DNA of 64,000 bases, from contig JAHCAR010000001.1 in NCBI GenBank assembly GCA_019634795.1, forward strand, positions 1-64,000, given 5' to 3'. The notes below the pieces were generated by a model. The model ran no database searches and was not told the origin of the DNA. It saw only the letters and a list, made by a program, of their open reading frames with translations. A program made the position numbers and the translations under genes. This stretch comes from Dokdonella sp. (GTDB lineage Bacteria > Pseudomonadota > Gammaproteobacteria > Xanthomonadales > Rhodanobacteraceae). This document shows positions 51,776 to 60,770 of the stretch, in pieces (the first letter of the stretch is position 1; each line of letters starts with the position of its first letter).

Positions 51776-53092
51776 TCACTCTGACCCCGTTTGCTCCGGC
51801 AGGTCGGCGAAGATGTGATGGAACAGCGCGCAGGTTTTCAGGGCGGCGAACAGAGCTGCCAGGGCGTCGCGCTGGCGGTCGACTTCCGCGGCACCGTAGC
51901 GGACGGCGAATTGTCCGAGCACGGCATCGAGACCGGCCCCGCGCAACATGGCGTCGAGCATCTGCAATTCGGTCGCACTGAAGTCGAGCCCGATCAGGTT
52001 CGGATAGCGCTCGGTATTGCCGGTCATTTCGGCGACCCAGCACATGACCTGGTCGACCGGATCGGCGACCTCGAACTCACGCCGGACCAGGCCGAGCAGT
52101 TCCTCGCGCTCGAACACGTTGAGCAGCAGGGCGAGCAGGAAGCGATGGCCCGGGTCGTGCAGCTTGCGCCGGCAATCGACGAGGGTCTGGCTCAGCAGGT
52201 CGTTCTGGGTGGCTCGGGACAGCAGCTCGCGCTCGTCGGCCGACAGCGCCGTGCACAGCGCTGAAAGCGTTCGCGCCTGTTCGAGGTCGGCGGTGGTTTT
52301 CGTTTGTTCCGAGATCAGCGCATAAGCGAGAAACAGGTCGGCATCGGCCAGGACGCGCTGCATGTGCGCGGGCGCCGATTGCTCATCAAGCACGCGCAAC
52401 ATGCGCAGGAACTGCAGTTTGCGAATGGTCGGTGCGTGGCGCTGGAAGGGATTGTGGGCGAGTCCCGGCCAGCGATAGTCGTACTGCACCTCGGTGGCGG
52501 GGTCATCGGTGATCGTGCGGATGACGATCGTTACCGATGGCCGGATCATGTGGAACAGCGAATGAATCAGGTTCTGGCCACGGGCGATGATGCGCGTGTC
52601 GCCTGCATGCAGGACTTCGAGGTCCCGCAGCCGAAGCCGACCGGCAATGGCGCGCTGGCGCGGCTCCGGCGGCTGCCGGGCATCGAAGCGGTAGCGGCAG
52701 TGGATGCTCGAGCCGGACAGCACATGGAAGGCGCCGCAGAACGCATGCTGGTGAATGCTCGTGGTGCCATCGAGCCAGGTCAGCGCCGAGATGTCGAAGT
52801 CGCCGCCGTTGTAGAGCGACACGGGCGGTTCGGCAAAATTGCCGTCCAGGTCGGCCTGTTTGCAAAGCGTGTCGGCGCCCAGGACGTAATCGACAAGATC
52901 TTCATGGGTGATGTGCGCGGATGGATTGAACGTCGCCAGCTGCTCGGCGGCCACGCGTTCCAGATGGGCGTAGACGGCTTCGCGGCCTTCGCCGAGTTCG
53001 GCAGAAATGCGCTCGCCGAGGCGCTGGAAAAAGGCCTGGACACGGTGCATCCCGGCACTCGCCGGCGGAGCGGGCGGGGCCGCGACGGTCAT
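51776..53092 (-). CDS. Cupin-like metal-binding protein of unknown function
   Basis: A 438-residue protein not recognised as a named family. A cupin-type metal site is visible: S-I-H114-Q-H116-A-F-C-G-A-F-H-V-L-S-G, followed 60-70 residues later by a second His cluster (L-I-H-S-L-F-H). This resembles the two-motif cupin fold of dioxygenases. The C-terminal half (about 230-438) is helical and unassigned. The gene lies 55 bp downstream of the 2OG oxygenase gene on the same strand, so both should be cotranscribed. Confidence 0.8.
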   Translation of the reverse strand: MTVAAPPAPPASAGMHRVQAFFQRLGERISAELGEGREAVYAHLERVAAEQLATFNPSAHITHEDLVDYVLGADTLCKQADLDGNFAEPPVSLYNGGDFDISALTWLDGTTSIHQHAFCGAFHVLSGSSIHCRYRFDARQPPEPRQRAIAGRLRLRDLEVLHAGDTRIIARGQNLIHSLFHMIRPSVTIVIRTITDDPATEVQYDYRWPGLAHNPFQRHAPTIRKLQFLRMLRVLDEQSAPAHMQRVLADADLFLAYALISEQTKTTADLEQARTLSALCTALSADERELLSRATQNDLLSQTLVDCRRKLHDPGHRFLLALLLNVFEREELLGLVRREFEVADPVDQVMCWVAEMTGNTERYPNLIGLDFSATELQMLDAMLRGAGLDAVLGQFAVRYGAAEVDRQRDALAALFAALKTCALFHHIFADLPEQTGSE

Positions 53093-53147
53093 GCCGCCGG
53101 TCGCACCGCGGCAGTACCAGCGTCAATCGAGGCAGCGCGCGCAAGAC

Positions 53148-54239
53148 TCACTCCATCACCCCGTCATAGTCTTCGTCGACGAAGTGAAACAGCAGGGAGG
53201 TCGAGCGGTGCCCGTCCGGCAAGGTGTCGCGACCGTGCCTCAGTTCGCGCCCCTTGAATATCAGCGCTTCGCCGATGCCTTGATGCAGCGAGTGAATCGT
53301 GCCGTCGCGGCCGGTCAGCTTGAGCGCCCAGGGCGAGCGGCCCTCGGCGTCGAGCGGCGCATAGTCGAGCAGCAACGTGATCGTGTATTCGCAGGGTGGC
53401 CGGTCGGTGTGCCAGAACAGATCCCCGCCGGCGAGGTATACCGAAACGAAGGAGTAGGAGGGCTTGGTCCGCCGCCCAGCCAGTTGCGAGACGCGCTCGT
53501 TCAGCTGGCCGTGCCAGAAATTGGCGACCGGATCATTGTGCGCAATGTAGCGGCGGGTTCCGCGGTCTTCGCTGCAGGACAGGAATCCTTGCGCCGCCAG
53601 GGCCTGGAAATAGCGGCCCAGCTCTTCGACGTGTTCGGCTGGAAGCAAGTCGTCGAGAAGGGCGAAGCCTTCGCGTTCGAAGTGGGCGCGGGTCGCCTCG
53701 CTGTCCAGCGCCGTCTTCGGCGCCTCGGCCTCGAAGTGCCCGTGTTCGCTTCGGGCGCCAGGCTCCTCAGCGCTGGAGACACGCACCGGCGACCATATGC
53801 TGCCATGGTGATGCGGTTCGAAGCGAAGCCCATTCTCGGTCCATTCGGCGGGGAGGCGGAGGGCGGAAAGAGCTTGTGTCGTCCGGCCATCCGGTTCATC
53901 GGCGCAAGGACGCGACCGCAACGGTCCGCCCTGCGCGGGGCCACGAAGCGGAAACTGGTAGGTCACGGCCTGGGGCAGCGCATCGAAAGGGGCAAACAGC
54001 CCGATCCGGCAAAGTTCGCTCGCCTCCTGCTCACCGACCTGCACATCGTGGCGGCCGTCAATCAGGGTCGAGCAGAGAAAGGCGTGCGCGCCGGGCAGAT
54101 TGTCGGCGCAGACGCGGACCGAGGAAAACGATGCGCCCTTGATCGGCGCCTCGACCAGAAACGACGGCGGCTGCTCGTAGTCGTGGATCGAAATTCTGGC
54201 GCTCGGGTTGAGCTCAAGGCTCGGCGGACTTGGACTCAT
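53148..54239 (-). CDS. 2-oxoglutarate/Fe(II)-dependent oxygenase with a novel N-terminal domain
   Basis: A 363-residue protein. The C-terminal half has the double-stranded beta-helix signature: F-W-H277-T-D279 (iron ligands), distal H335 (E-L-R-H-G-R-D-T-L) and R345 (H-R-S-T-S-L-L-F-H-F, binding 2-oxoglutarate). This is the prolyl-4-hydroxylase-like group. The N-terminal 175 residues are of unknown type with an H-H-H at 143-145. It follows a 54-residue peptide gene (170 bp upstream) and precedes the cupin-like gene, so modification of that peptide is a reasonable guess. Confidence 0.88.
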   Translation of the reverse strand: MSPSPPSLELNPSARISIHDYEQPPSFLVEAPIKGASFSSVRVCADNLPGAHAFLCSTLIDGRHDVQVGEQEASELCRIGLFAPFDALPQAVTYQFPLRGPAQGGPLRSRPCADEPDGRTTQALSALRLPAEWTENGLRFEPHHHGSIWSPVRVSSAEEPGARSEHGHFEAEAPKTALDSEATRAHFEREGFALLDDLLPAEHVEELGRYFQALAAQGFLSCSEDRGTRRYIAHNDPVANFWHGQLNERVSQLAGRRTKPSYSFVSVYLAGGDLFWHTDRPPCEYTITLLLDYAPLDAEGRSPWALKLTGRDGTIHSLHQGIGEALIFKGRELRHGRDTLPDGHRSTSLLFHFVDEDYDGVME

Positions 54240-54408
54240 GGGGGTCGCTCTCGACCGGTCGCTGGCCGGGTGCCGGCGACCATTTCAACAATCGTGGCTG
54301 CAACATCACATTGCCTTGCCCGGGCAACCAGGCGCCGCCCGGGCCGCGTGCAAGACGGCAGGCAACCGAAGAGGCGAGAGACCTCGCCCCCGGTGCAGGT
54401 CTATCGGG

Positions 54409-54573
54409 TCAATCTTCGTGGTTGTCGCGGGTGATGTTCGGACTCGGGGTTGGTCCTGGCGTGCGCGGAGCCTGGCCATAGCCGCCGGGTGCCGCACTAT
54501 TGCGCGCCATCGCGTTGAGCTGCTCGACGACATTCCTCGATACTTCCAGTTTCCCCTGGGTTTCCTGGTTCAT
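54409..54573 (-). CDS. 54-residue peptide, candidate substrate of the oxygenase (putative RiPP precursor)
   Basis: A small open frame with ATG at 54573 and GAGG seven bases upstream. The N-terminal half (E-T-Q-G-K-L-E-V-S-R-N-V-V-E-Q-L-N-A-M-A-R) is helical and leader-like. The C-terminal half (A-P-G-G-Y-G-Q-A-P-R-T-P-G-P-T-P-S-P-N, then I-T-R-D-N-H-E-D) is rich in Pro, Gly, Thr and Asn, so it has sites for hydroxylation. The longer frame from 54615 adds only nonspecific residues. It heads a gene set with the oxygenase and the cupin-like protein; the call rests on context, not homology. Confidence 0.6.
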   Translation of the reverse strand: MNQETQGKLEVSRNVVEQLNAMARNSAAPGGYGQAPRTPGPTPSPNITRDNHED

Positions 54574-54724
54574 CTTGTGGCCTCGTTGTCGGTTGCTTGG
54601 GAACGGGATATGCACACAACCCGCAAGGCGAAGCTAGGACCAGGGTGCGGCCAAGTCAAGCATGGATATCGGCGCATTGCCTTGGCAGGCCGCGACTGGC
54701 ACGCTTGAGCGCTGGGCGCCCGAC

Positions 54725-57721
54725 ATGAAAACCGACGAAATCCCCATTTCCATCTTACTGGCGATCGGAATCCTGCTGGCGCCCGCGGTAGCGTTCGCCC
54801 AGTCGGCGATGCCGCAGTCGAAAACCTGGAACTTCAAGGAGATCATTGCCGACGATCAGTACGCCGCGCCGCCGTTCCGCAGCATCGTTCAGGGCAAGGA
54901 CGGCCTGATCTACGTGGCCGACAACGTCGGCGTGCTCGAATTCGATGGCATCAAGTGGAGTCGGCTGCCCTTGCCCGATGCACGGATGGTGACTGCACTG
55001 GGTATTACCGACGAGGGCGAGATCATCGTCGGTGGCTCCGAATTCCTGCTTGCCGTGTCCAGCGAGGGGCATCGGGTTGAGGTCAGGGATCTTGCCAAGG
55101 ACGTGCCGGGCGGGCTGGTCGGGCGCGGCCACATCTGGGAATTTGCATCGGGTTCGGGCCAATGGTGCGTGCGTTCCGAACCCAGTCTGCTGTGCAGGGA
55201 CGCCAAGGGCATGTTCGTGCTGCCGGCCGAGAATCGCTTCGGCCGCCTGTTTTCGGTTCGCGGCGAATTGTATGTGCGCGATGATCATTCTGGGCTCAAG
55301 CACGTGTCCGGCAGGAGCCTGGAGCTCGTCAGGGGCGGTGAGTTCTATGCCCAGCGATCACTTGCGGCGCTGATGCCCTACGGAGTTCGGGGACTGGCCG
55401 GGATTTCACATGATCCGATAGAAATTGCAACGTGGATCGCAACCGACGACGCTCCTGATCCTGCAGCAATCGGAGACTCGCAAGCCCTGCGCGGACAAAT
55501 TGGCGTCGCTCGCGCGCTGGTGGATGGCACGTTCGGGCTGCCCTTCGTCAACGGGGACCTCGTGATACTGGACGAAACCTGGAAAGAGGTCGCCCGCTTC
55601 CAGGCCAGCCAGTTCGGTGCCCTGCCGGGCGCTCAGGCCATCCATGTCGACTACGAAGGCAGCATCTGGGTAGCCTGGAGCAATGCCATTACGCGCATCG
55701 ACTGGCCCTCACGCGTCTCGCTCTTCCAGGAATCGCAGGGCATCTACGAGTCGCCATTCGGAGTGATTGAAAACGGCCAGGGGATCGTCGCCTACACCAG
55801 CAAGAGCTTCACGCTGCTGAAGAACGAAGGTCGCATGACGACCTTCGAGAGGATGGCGCCGAGCTATCCCTGGATCCATCGCGCCGTGAGCCAGGGCGAT
55901 GATTTCCTGGCCTTGACCGACAATGGCGTCTGGAGCAGCCAGGGTCGCCCGCTCGTGCTCCAGAAGCGCAACGTGTTTTCCTGCTTTGTCAGTCCCACGT
56001 CGCCGGGCGAGGTGCTGCTCGGATTGCGTTTCGGACTGGCCCGCATCCGCGAGGCCGGCGCAGCCTGGGTCGAAAGCGACGTGCGCGACGATGTCAGTTT
56101 CGACGCGCTCGGGGTCGTCCAGGAGCCGGCCGGCAGCATCTGGCTTTCGTCGAATCTGGGTCGTGTCGCGCGCCTGGTTCCGCAGGCCGACTCGGAGTTT
56201 CTCGCCGACGCCGAGATGACCGAATTCAATGCGAGCGACGGCGTCCCGCCCGGCGAACTCGTGCTCAAGCTCATCGGCGGCGAGGCATTCATCGGCGGCC
56301 TCAGCGGCTTCCATCATTTTGTGAGCGGGCGCTTCGAGCCGAGTTCGAGGCTGCCGTTCGAGCAGAGCGGCCCGATTACCCAGTTCCTTCCCTTGAATCC
56401 GAATGAAATCCTGGTTGCCAACTCGTCCGGCCGGCTCAGGCTCCTGTCCAAGAGCGTCTCGGGTGTCTACACCTACCAGCAAAGCGTGTTCGACGGCATT
56501 GCCGGGTTCGGCAACATTCGCGACATCCTGATGGACAAGAGCGGCATCGTCTGGCTGGCGACCGACTCCGGCGTCGTGCGCGTCGATCCATCGATCAGTC
56601 TGCCCGCGCCCAAGACCTTGCAGGTCCTGATTCGCGGCATATCGAGCGGCGATCGCGGTCTTTACTCGGGCTACGGCGCGGTTCCGGCATTGAGCCTGGC
56701 CGAGGGGGACAGCGCCCGCTTCGGCTTCGCCCTGCCCAGTTATCGCGCCTCCGAGCTCAACAGCTATCGCTCGCGGATTCGTCCGCAGGGCGGCAGCGGG
56801 GAATGGAGCAAGTGGAGCAACGAGGTCCGTCGCGACTTCACAAATCTTCCTGCCGGGAACCTGCTGTTCGAAGTCGAGGCGCGCGATGCGGCGGGTGCGC
56901 CGGGCGGCCTCGCATCGGTCCCGATCACCGTGATCGCGCCGTGGTATCGGCGCACGTCGACCCTCGTCGCATTCTGGGTGGTCGGCCTGGGTCTAATCGT
57001 CCTGGCCGGGCAATGGCGGATACGCGCCTTGCGCGCGCGCAGCGCGGAACTCGAACGGCTCGTTGCGATGAAGACCGAGGCGCTGCAGCTGGCCGCGGCC
57101 ACCGATCCCCTGACCGGACTCTGGAACCGGCATCGCTTCGGCGAGTGGGTGCGCGAAGAGGTGCCGGCAATCACCCACAACGCCAGGCGTGTCAGGGCGA
57201 GCGATCCGGTCGACGTCATTGTCTGCGCGATCGATCTCGACCACTTCAAGCATATAAACGACCAGCACGGCCACGCCGCCGGTGACATGGTGCTCAAGGC
57301 CGTCGCCCAGCGCCTGCAGGAGATCAAGCGCAAGGACGACCTGATCTTCCGCTTCGGCGGCGAGGAGTTCATCTACCTCGGCATGAACCGGCTTCGCGAC
57401 GAAGGCGGGAAACTGGCCAGCTGCATCGTCGAAGCCTTGCGCGAGACCACCGTCGAACTGGAAAGCGGCGTGCTGATCGACCCTACGGCCTCCGTCGGAT
57501 GGTCGGTCTACCCGTTCTATCGCGAGCGGGTCGACCTGTTCAGCATGGACTTCGTGCTCGGCGTCGCCGATCGCGCGCTGTATCTGGCCAAGGAGAGCGG
57601 TCGTAATCGCGCCTTCGGCTACGTACCCGATCTCGCCGTCGACGAAATCGACCGCACCCATGCCGACTGGCGCACCCAGGTATTCGACCGCCACCCCGAT
57701 TTTCTGAAGCAGGTCGAATAG
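54725..57721 (+). CDS. Periplasmic two-component-propeller protein with diguanylate cyclase
   Basis: A 998-residue protein. A signal peptide (1-26) precedes a large beta-propeller region (Reg_prop-like blades) ending with a Y_Y_Y-like domain (about 640-740). A helix (about 745-768) leads to GGDEF (about 790-960) with G-G-E-E-F at 878-882 and an upstream R869-K-D-D872 inhibitory site. In two-component systems the propeller normally drives a histidine kinase; here it drives c-di-GMP synthesis. The ligand is unknown; glycan sensing is a common role of such propellers. It is divergent from the peptide gene at 54409. Confidence 0.9.
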   Translation: MKTDEIPISILLAIGILLAPAVAFAQSAMPQSKTWNFKEIIADDQYAAPPFRSIVQGKDGLIYVADNVGVLEFDGIKWSRLPLPDARMVTALGITDEGEIIVGGSEFLLAVSSEGHRVEVRDLAKDVPGGLVGRGHIWEFASGSGQWCVRSEPSLLCRDAKGMFVLPAENRFGRLFSVRGELYVRDDHSGLKHVSGRSLELVRGGEFYAQRSLAALMPYGVRGLAGISHDPIEIATWIATDDAPDPAAIGDSQALRGQIGVARALVDGTFGLPFVNGDLVILDETWKEVARFQASQFGALPGAQAIHVDYEGSIWVAWSNAITRIDWPSRVSLFQESQGIYESPFGVIENGQGIVAYTSKSFTLLKNEGRMTTFERMAPSYPWIHRAVSQGDDFLALTDNGVWSSQGRPLVLQKRNVFSCFVSPTSPGEVLLGLRFGLARIREAGAAWVESDVRDDVSFDALGVVQEPAGSIWLSSNLGRVARLVPQADSEFLADAEMTEFNASDGVPPGELVLKLIGGEAFIGGLSGFHHFVSGRFEPSSRLPFEQSGPITQFLPLNPNEILVANSSGRLRLLSKSVSGVYTYQQSVFDGIAGFGNIRDILMDKSGIVWLATDSGVVRVDPSISLPAPKTLQVLIRGISSGDRGLYSGYGAVPALSLAEGDSARFGFALPSYRASELNSYRSRIRPQGGSGEWSKWSNEVRRDFTNLPAGNLLFEVEARDAAGAPGGLASVPITVIAPWYRRTSTLVAFWVVGLGLIVLAGQWRIRALRARSAELERLVAMKTEALQLAAATDPLTGLWNRHRFGEWVREEVPAITHNARRVRASDPVDVIVCAIDLDHFKHINDQHGHAAGDMVLKAVAQRLQEIKRKDDLIFRFGGEEFIYLGMNRLRDEGGKLASCIVEALRETTVELESGVLIDPTASVGWSVYPFYRERVDLFSMDFVLGVADRALYLAKESGRNRAFGYVPDLAVDEIDRTHADWRTQVFDRHPDFLKQVE

Positions 57722-58047
57722 CGGGGATCATCCTGTGCGGACGGAGGCATGGACTGAGAGGTAATGGCGTTTCCTGGTCAGGTCGCCCCCACTGCCGACC
57801 CTGGCGCCATGCCGGCATTGCCGCCCTGGCGGCGCACGCAGGGCCCTTGAGGCAGCCGAACGGTGTGTCATCCCTGTTGACGGGTTGACCATGCCGCAAC
57901 CGATCGGCCTTCGCGCCAACGTCGAAGCCTCGCGACCGTGGAAGCCGGTGGCCATCCGATTTCAGGGAGACCGGCCAGGGGGTGTCAGTTTCATTCGCCG
58001 CCGTCTTCCAAGTCGGATACGCAGGCCAACGCAGCTAGAATGGCGGG
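57722..58047. other. Intergenic region before dusA
   Basis: About 325 bp with no supported gene. TAGAAT at 58036-58041 lies 6 bp before the dusA ATG, so the transcript may be nearly leaderless; a similar TAGAATGGCG string precedes gap at 18104. Confidence 0.45.
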
Positions 58048-59052
58048 ATGAGCGTTCCCGATACTCCCAGCGCAGCCCCCTGGCGCCTCTCCGTCGCGCC
58101 GATGATGGACTGGACCGACCGGCATTGCCGGTATTTCCACCGCCTGTTGTCGCCGAATGCGCGCCTGTACACCGAAATGGTCACCTCCTCGGCGCTCCTG
58201 CACGGCGATCGCGAGCGCCTGATCGGATTCGACGTGTCCGAACATCCGCTTGCCCTGCAGCTGGGCGGTTCGGATCCGGAAGAACTGGCCGAGGCCGCGC
58301 GTATCGGTGCGCAGTTCGGCTACGACGAGGTCAACCTCAACGTCGGGTGCCCGTCCGACCGCGTACAGTCGGGCCGCTTCGGCGCCTGCCTGATGCGCGA
58401 GCCGGCGCTGGTTGCCGAATGTTTCCAGGCGATGCGCTCGGCCGTCTCGATTCCGGTCACGGTGAAATGCCGGCTCGGCGTCGACGAACAGGACGAATAC
58501 GCCGATCTGCAGCATTTCATCGAGGTCGTCGCTGCCGCCGGCTGTGCCGTGTTCGTCGTGCACGCACGCAAGGCCTGGCTGAAGGGCCTGTCGCCGAAGG
58601 AAAACCGCGACGTGCCGCCGCTCAACTACCAGCGCGTCTATCAGCTCAAACTCGACTTTCCGCAGCTGGCCATCATCATCAATGGCGGTATAGAGACCGT
58701 GGCCGAGGTCGATACGCACCTGCGCCACACCGATGGGGTCATGCTCGGACGCACGGCCTACCACGAGCCATATCGCCTGGCCGAGCTCGACAACCTGCTG
58801 TTCGGCACATGCCTGCCCGAGCGCGAGGCGGTCATCGAGCGCATGCGACCGTACATCGAGGCGCATATCGCCAGCGGCGGCAAGCTGCAGCACATCAGCC
58901 GGCACATGCTGGGCCTGTTCCAGGGTCTGCCCGGTGCGCGCGCCTGGCGTCGGACCCTCAGCGAAAACGCGCACCGTCCGGATGCCGGCTTCGCCATCGT
59001 CGAGCAGGCGCTGCGGGCCTGCCGCTCGCAGCTGCGGGCCGAGGCGGCCTGA
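58048..59052 (+). CDS. dusA: tRNA-dihydrouridine(20/20a) synthase
   Basis: A 334-residue FMN enzyme that reduces uridines 20 and 20a in tRNA. The flavin-binding start (L-S-V-A-P-M-M-D-W-T-D-R-H-C-R-Y-F) and the catalytic C101 in N-V-G-C-P-S-D-R-V-Q-S-G-R-F-G-A-C-L-M are typical of DusA, as is R-K-A-W-L-K-G-L-S-P-K-E-N-R-D-V-P-P-L-N-Y. Length agrees with E. coli DusA (about 330-345 residues, depending on the start used). Confidence 0.96.
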   Translation: MSVPDTPSAAPWRLSVAPMMDWTDRHCRYFHRLLSPNARLYTEMVTSSALLHGDRERLIGFDVSEHPLALQLGGSDPEELAEAARIGAQFGYDEVNLNVGCPSDRVQSGRFGACLMREPALVAECFQAMRSAVSIPVTVKCRLGVDEQDEYADLQHFIEVVAAAGCAVFVVHARKAWLKGLSPKENRDVPPLNYQRVYQLKLDFPQLAIIINGGIETVAEVDTHLRHTDGVMLGRTAYHEPYRLAELDNLLFGTCLPEREAVIERMRPYIEAHIASGGKLQHISRHMLGLFQGLPGARAWRRTLSENAHRPDAGFAIVEQALRACRSQLRAEAA

Positions 59053-59260
59053 CCCGCGGCCGGTGGCGGAAGCGGGGTCGGCATGGCCCCTGACGGTTTC
59101 CCGGCCGGCTCGCGTCTGGCGATTCGAGGACCTGATTTTCCCCTGTTGCGCAGCAGCAATTGTTCGCGCAGAGCGCGGTGCCTCGGCGTTAAGAGCGTGT
59201 TATCTTTGCTCCCGACGCATCTTTGGCTGTACCGCATTCGTTCACTCGGGGAGTAAAGGA

Positions 59261-60529
59261 ATGAAAAAGTTACTGGCAACTGCCGTGGCACTTGGTCTCG
59301 CCGGCCTGGCGGGCAATGCACTCGCGATTACCGACAACGAGGCCAACGCGAGCCTTCCATTCAGCTTCTCGAGCCCGGGCGCACGCGCGCTCGGCATGGG
59401 CGGCGCCTTCATTGGCCTCGCTGACGATGCGTCCGCCGCCTACGCCAATCCGGCCGGCCTGACCCAGCTGGTCAGCCCCGAGGTCTCCGCCGAAATCCGT
59501 TCGGTGCGTACCGACACACGCTGGCTCGACGGCGGTTCGGTGCAATACAACGGTTTCAACACCTCCGGACTCAACTACTCGTCGCAGAACGACACGACCT
59601 CCTCGTTGCGCTCGTTCTCGTTCGTCTATCCCGGCGAAAGGTTCTCGTTCGCGGTCTATCGCTACGAACTGGTCAATTACGACTCCGAATTCCAGAGTGC
59701 GGGCGAAACCTACGCCACCGCCGACGGCCTCGTCACCGGCACCATCTTCGCCTACGACGTCAACACGAGCATCGATGTCGAAACCTATGGCGTCGCCCTG
59801 GGCTACAAGGCCACCGACAAGCTCTCCTTCGGCGTCGGCCTGAACTACTACCTGCTAGACATCAGCAGCACGACCGACCGCTTCACGCTCGAGGGCTTTC
59901 CGGTCAACCGCGAGGCGAACCTCGACGGCGACGGCAAGGTCGGCATCACCCTCGGCGCGCGCTATGCCTTCAACGAATGGCTGAGTGCCGGCTTCTCGTA
60001 TCGGCACGCCCCCGAGCTGCGCTACGACGCCGTGCTGTCGGTGCCGGGCGTGGTCAATGACCTTTTCAGCGTGCGTACGGATCTCGATATCCCGGACGTG
60101 ATCGGTCTTGGCCTCAGTTATCGCCCGAGCGACAGCTGGGTGATCAACTTCGACGTCAACAAGGTCTACTACTCCCAGCTGACCGACAACATCACCTCGG
60201 TGTTCGACCAGGATCCCGCGCTCGAGCTGGTTCCGCTCAAGCTCGATGACGGCACCGAGGTCCATCTCGGCGCCGAATACACGTTTGCCACCGCGCATCC
60301 GTTCAGCCTGCGCGCGGGTGTGTGGCACGATCCGGCCCATGAGCTGGTCTACCAGGGCGTGCCGGCCGACATCGCGATCAATGCGGCCACATTCTCGGCC
60401 GGACGCGGCAGCCAGACCCATTACTCGGTCGGCGCGGGTATGGCCTTCAGCAGCTTCCAGATCGATCTCGGTGCGGATTTCTCCGATACCAACGACACCT
60501 TCTCGATGTCCGGCGTGTTCCGCTTCTGA
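59261..60529 (+). CDS. OmpP1/FadL-family outer-membrane porin
   Basis: A 422-residue protein with a signal peptide (1-22, ending A-L-A). The mature N terminus has the FadL hallmark S-P-G-A-R-A-L-G-M-G-G-A-F-I-G-L-A-D-D-A-S-A-A-Y-A-N-P-A-G-L. It ends in Phe (S-G-V-F-R-F). FadL proteins carry long-chain fatty acids or hydrophobic aromatics through the outer membrane; the substrate is not clear. ATG 59261 has a purine-rich leader (GGGGAGTAAAGGA). Confidence 0.94.
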   Translation: MKKLLATAVALGLAGLAGNALAITDNEANASLPFSFSSPGARALGMGGAFIGLADDASAAYANPAGLTQLVSPEVSAEIRSVRTDTRWLDGGSVQYNGFNTSGLNYSSQNDTTSSLRSFSFVYPGERFSFAVYRYELVNYDSEFQSAGETYATADGLVTGTIFAYDVNTSIDVETYGVALGYKATDKLSFGVGLNYYLLDISSTTDRFTLEGFPVNREANLDGDGKVGITLGARYAFNEWLSAGFSYRHAPELRYDAVLSVPGVVNDLFSVRTDLDIPDVIGLGLSYRPSDSWVINFDVNKVYYSQLTDNITSVFDQDPALELVPLKLDDGTEVHLGAEYTFATAHPFSLRAGVWHDPAHELVYQGVPADIAINAATFSAGRGSQTHYSVGAGMAFSSFQIDLGADFSDTNDTFSMSGVFRF

Positions 60530-60534
60530 TCCGA

Positions 60535-60565
60535 CCGCCCTGCCCGGGATGCCCGGGCAGGGCGG
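60535..60565. terminator. Perfect 14-bp hairpin after the FadL-family gene
   Basis: CCGCCCTGCCCGGG and CCCGGGCAGGGCGG flank a three-base loop, 6 bp past the stop. No T tract follows, but the hairpin is very strong. It lies between convergent genes, so it could work on both strands. Confidence 0.6.
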
Positions 60566-60770
60566 CGGCAGCCTACCCCGACGTCCAATCCATGCGAGCG
60601 GTCACCGTTGATCCGGGGCCGCTCCGCCTCCCGAACCTGAGCAGCTTCCGCTGATTGCATGCAGCGATCCATGAGCGCGTGCGCGCGTGCGCAAGGCCCG
60701 TCGTTCCCGGCCGGTGGCGGAGATCCGCGCGGCCGCGGCAGGCTGCCGGTGGTCGCTGCCCGATGCGCCG

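Noticed and set aside
51133-51981. Alternative frames over the TIGR02001 gene
   Set aside because: They overlap a protein with clear family motifs and have no signature of their own.
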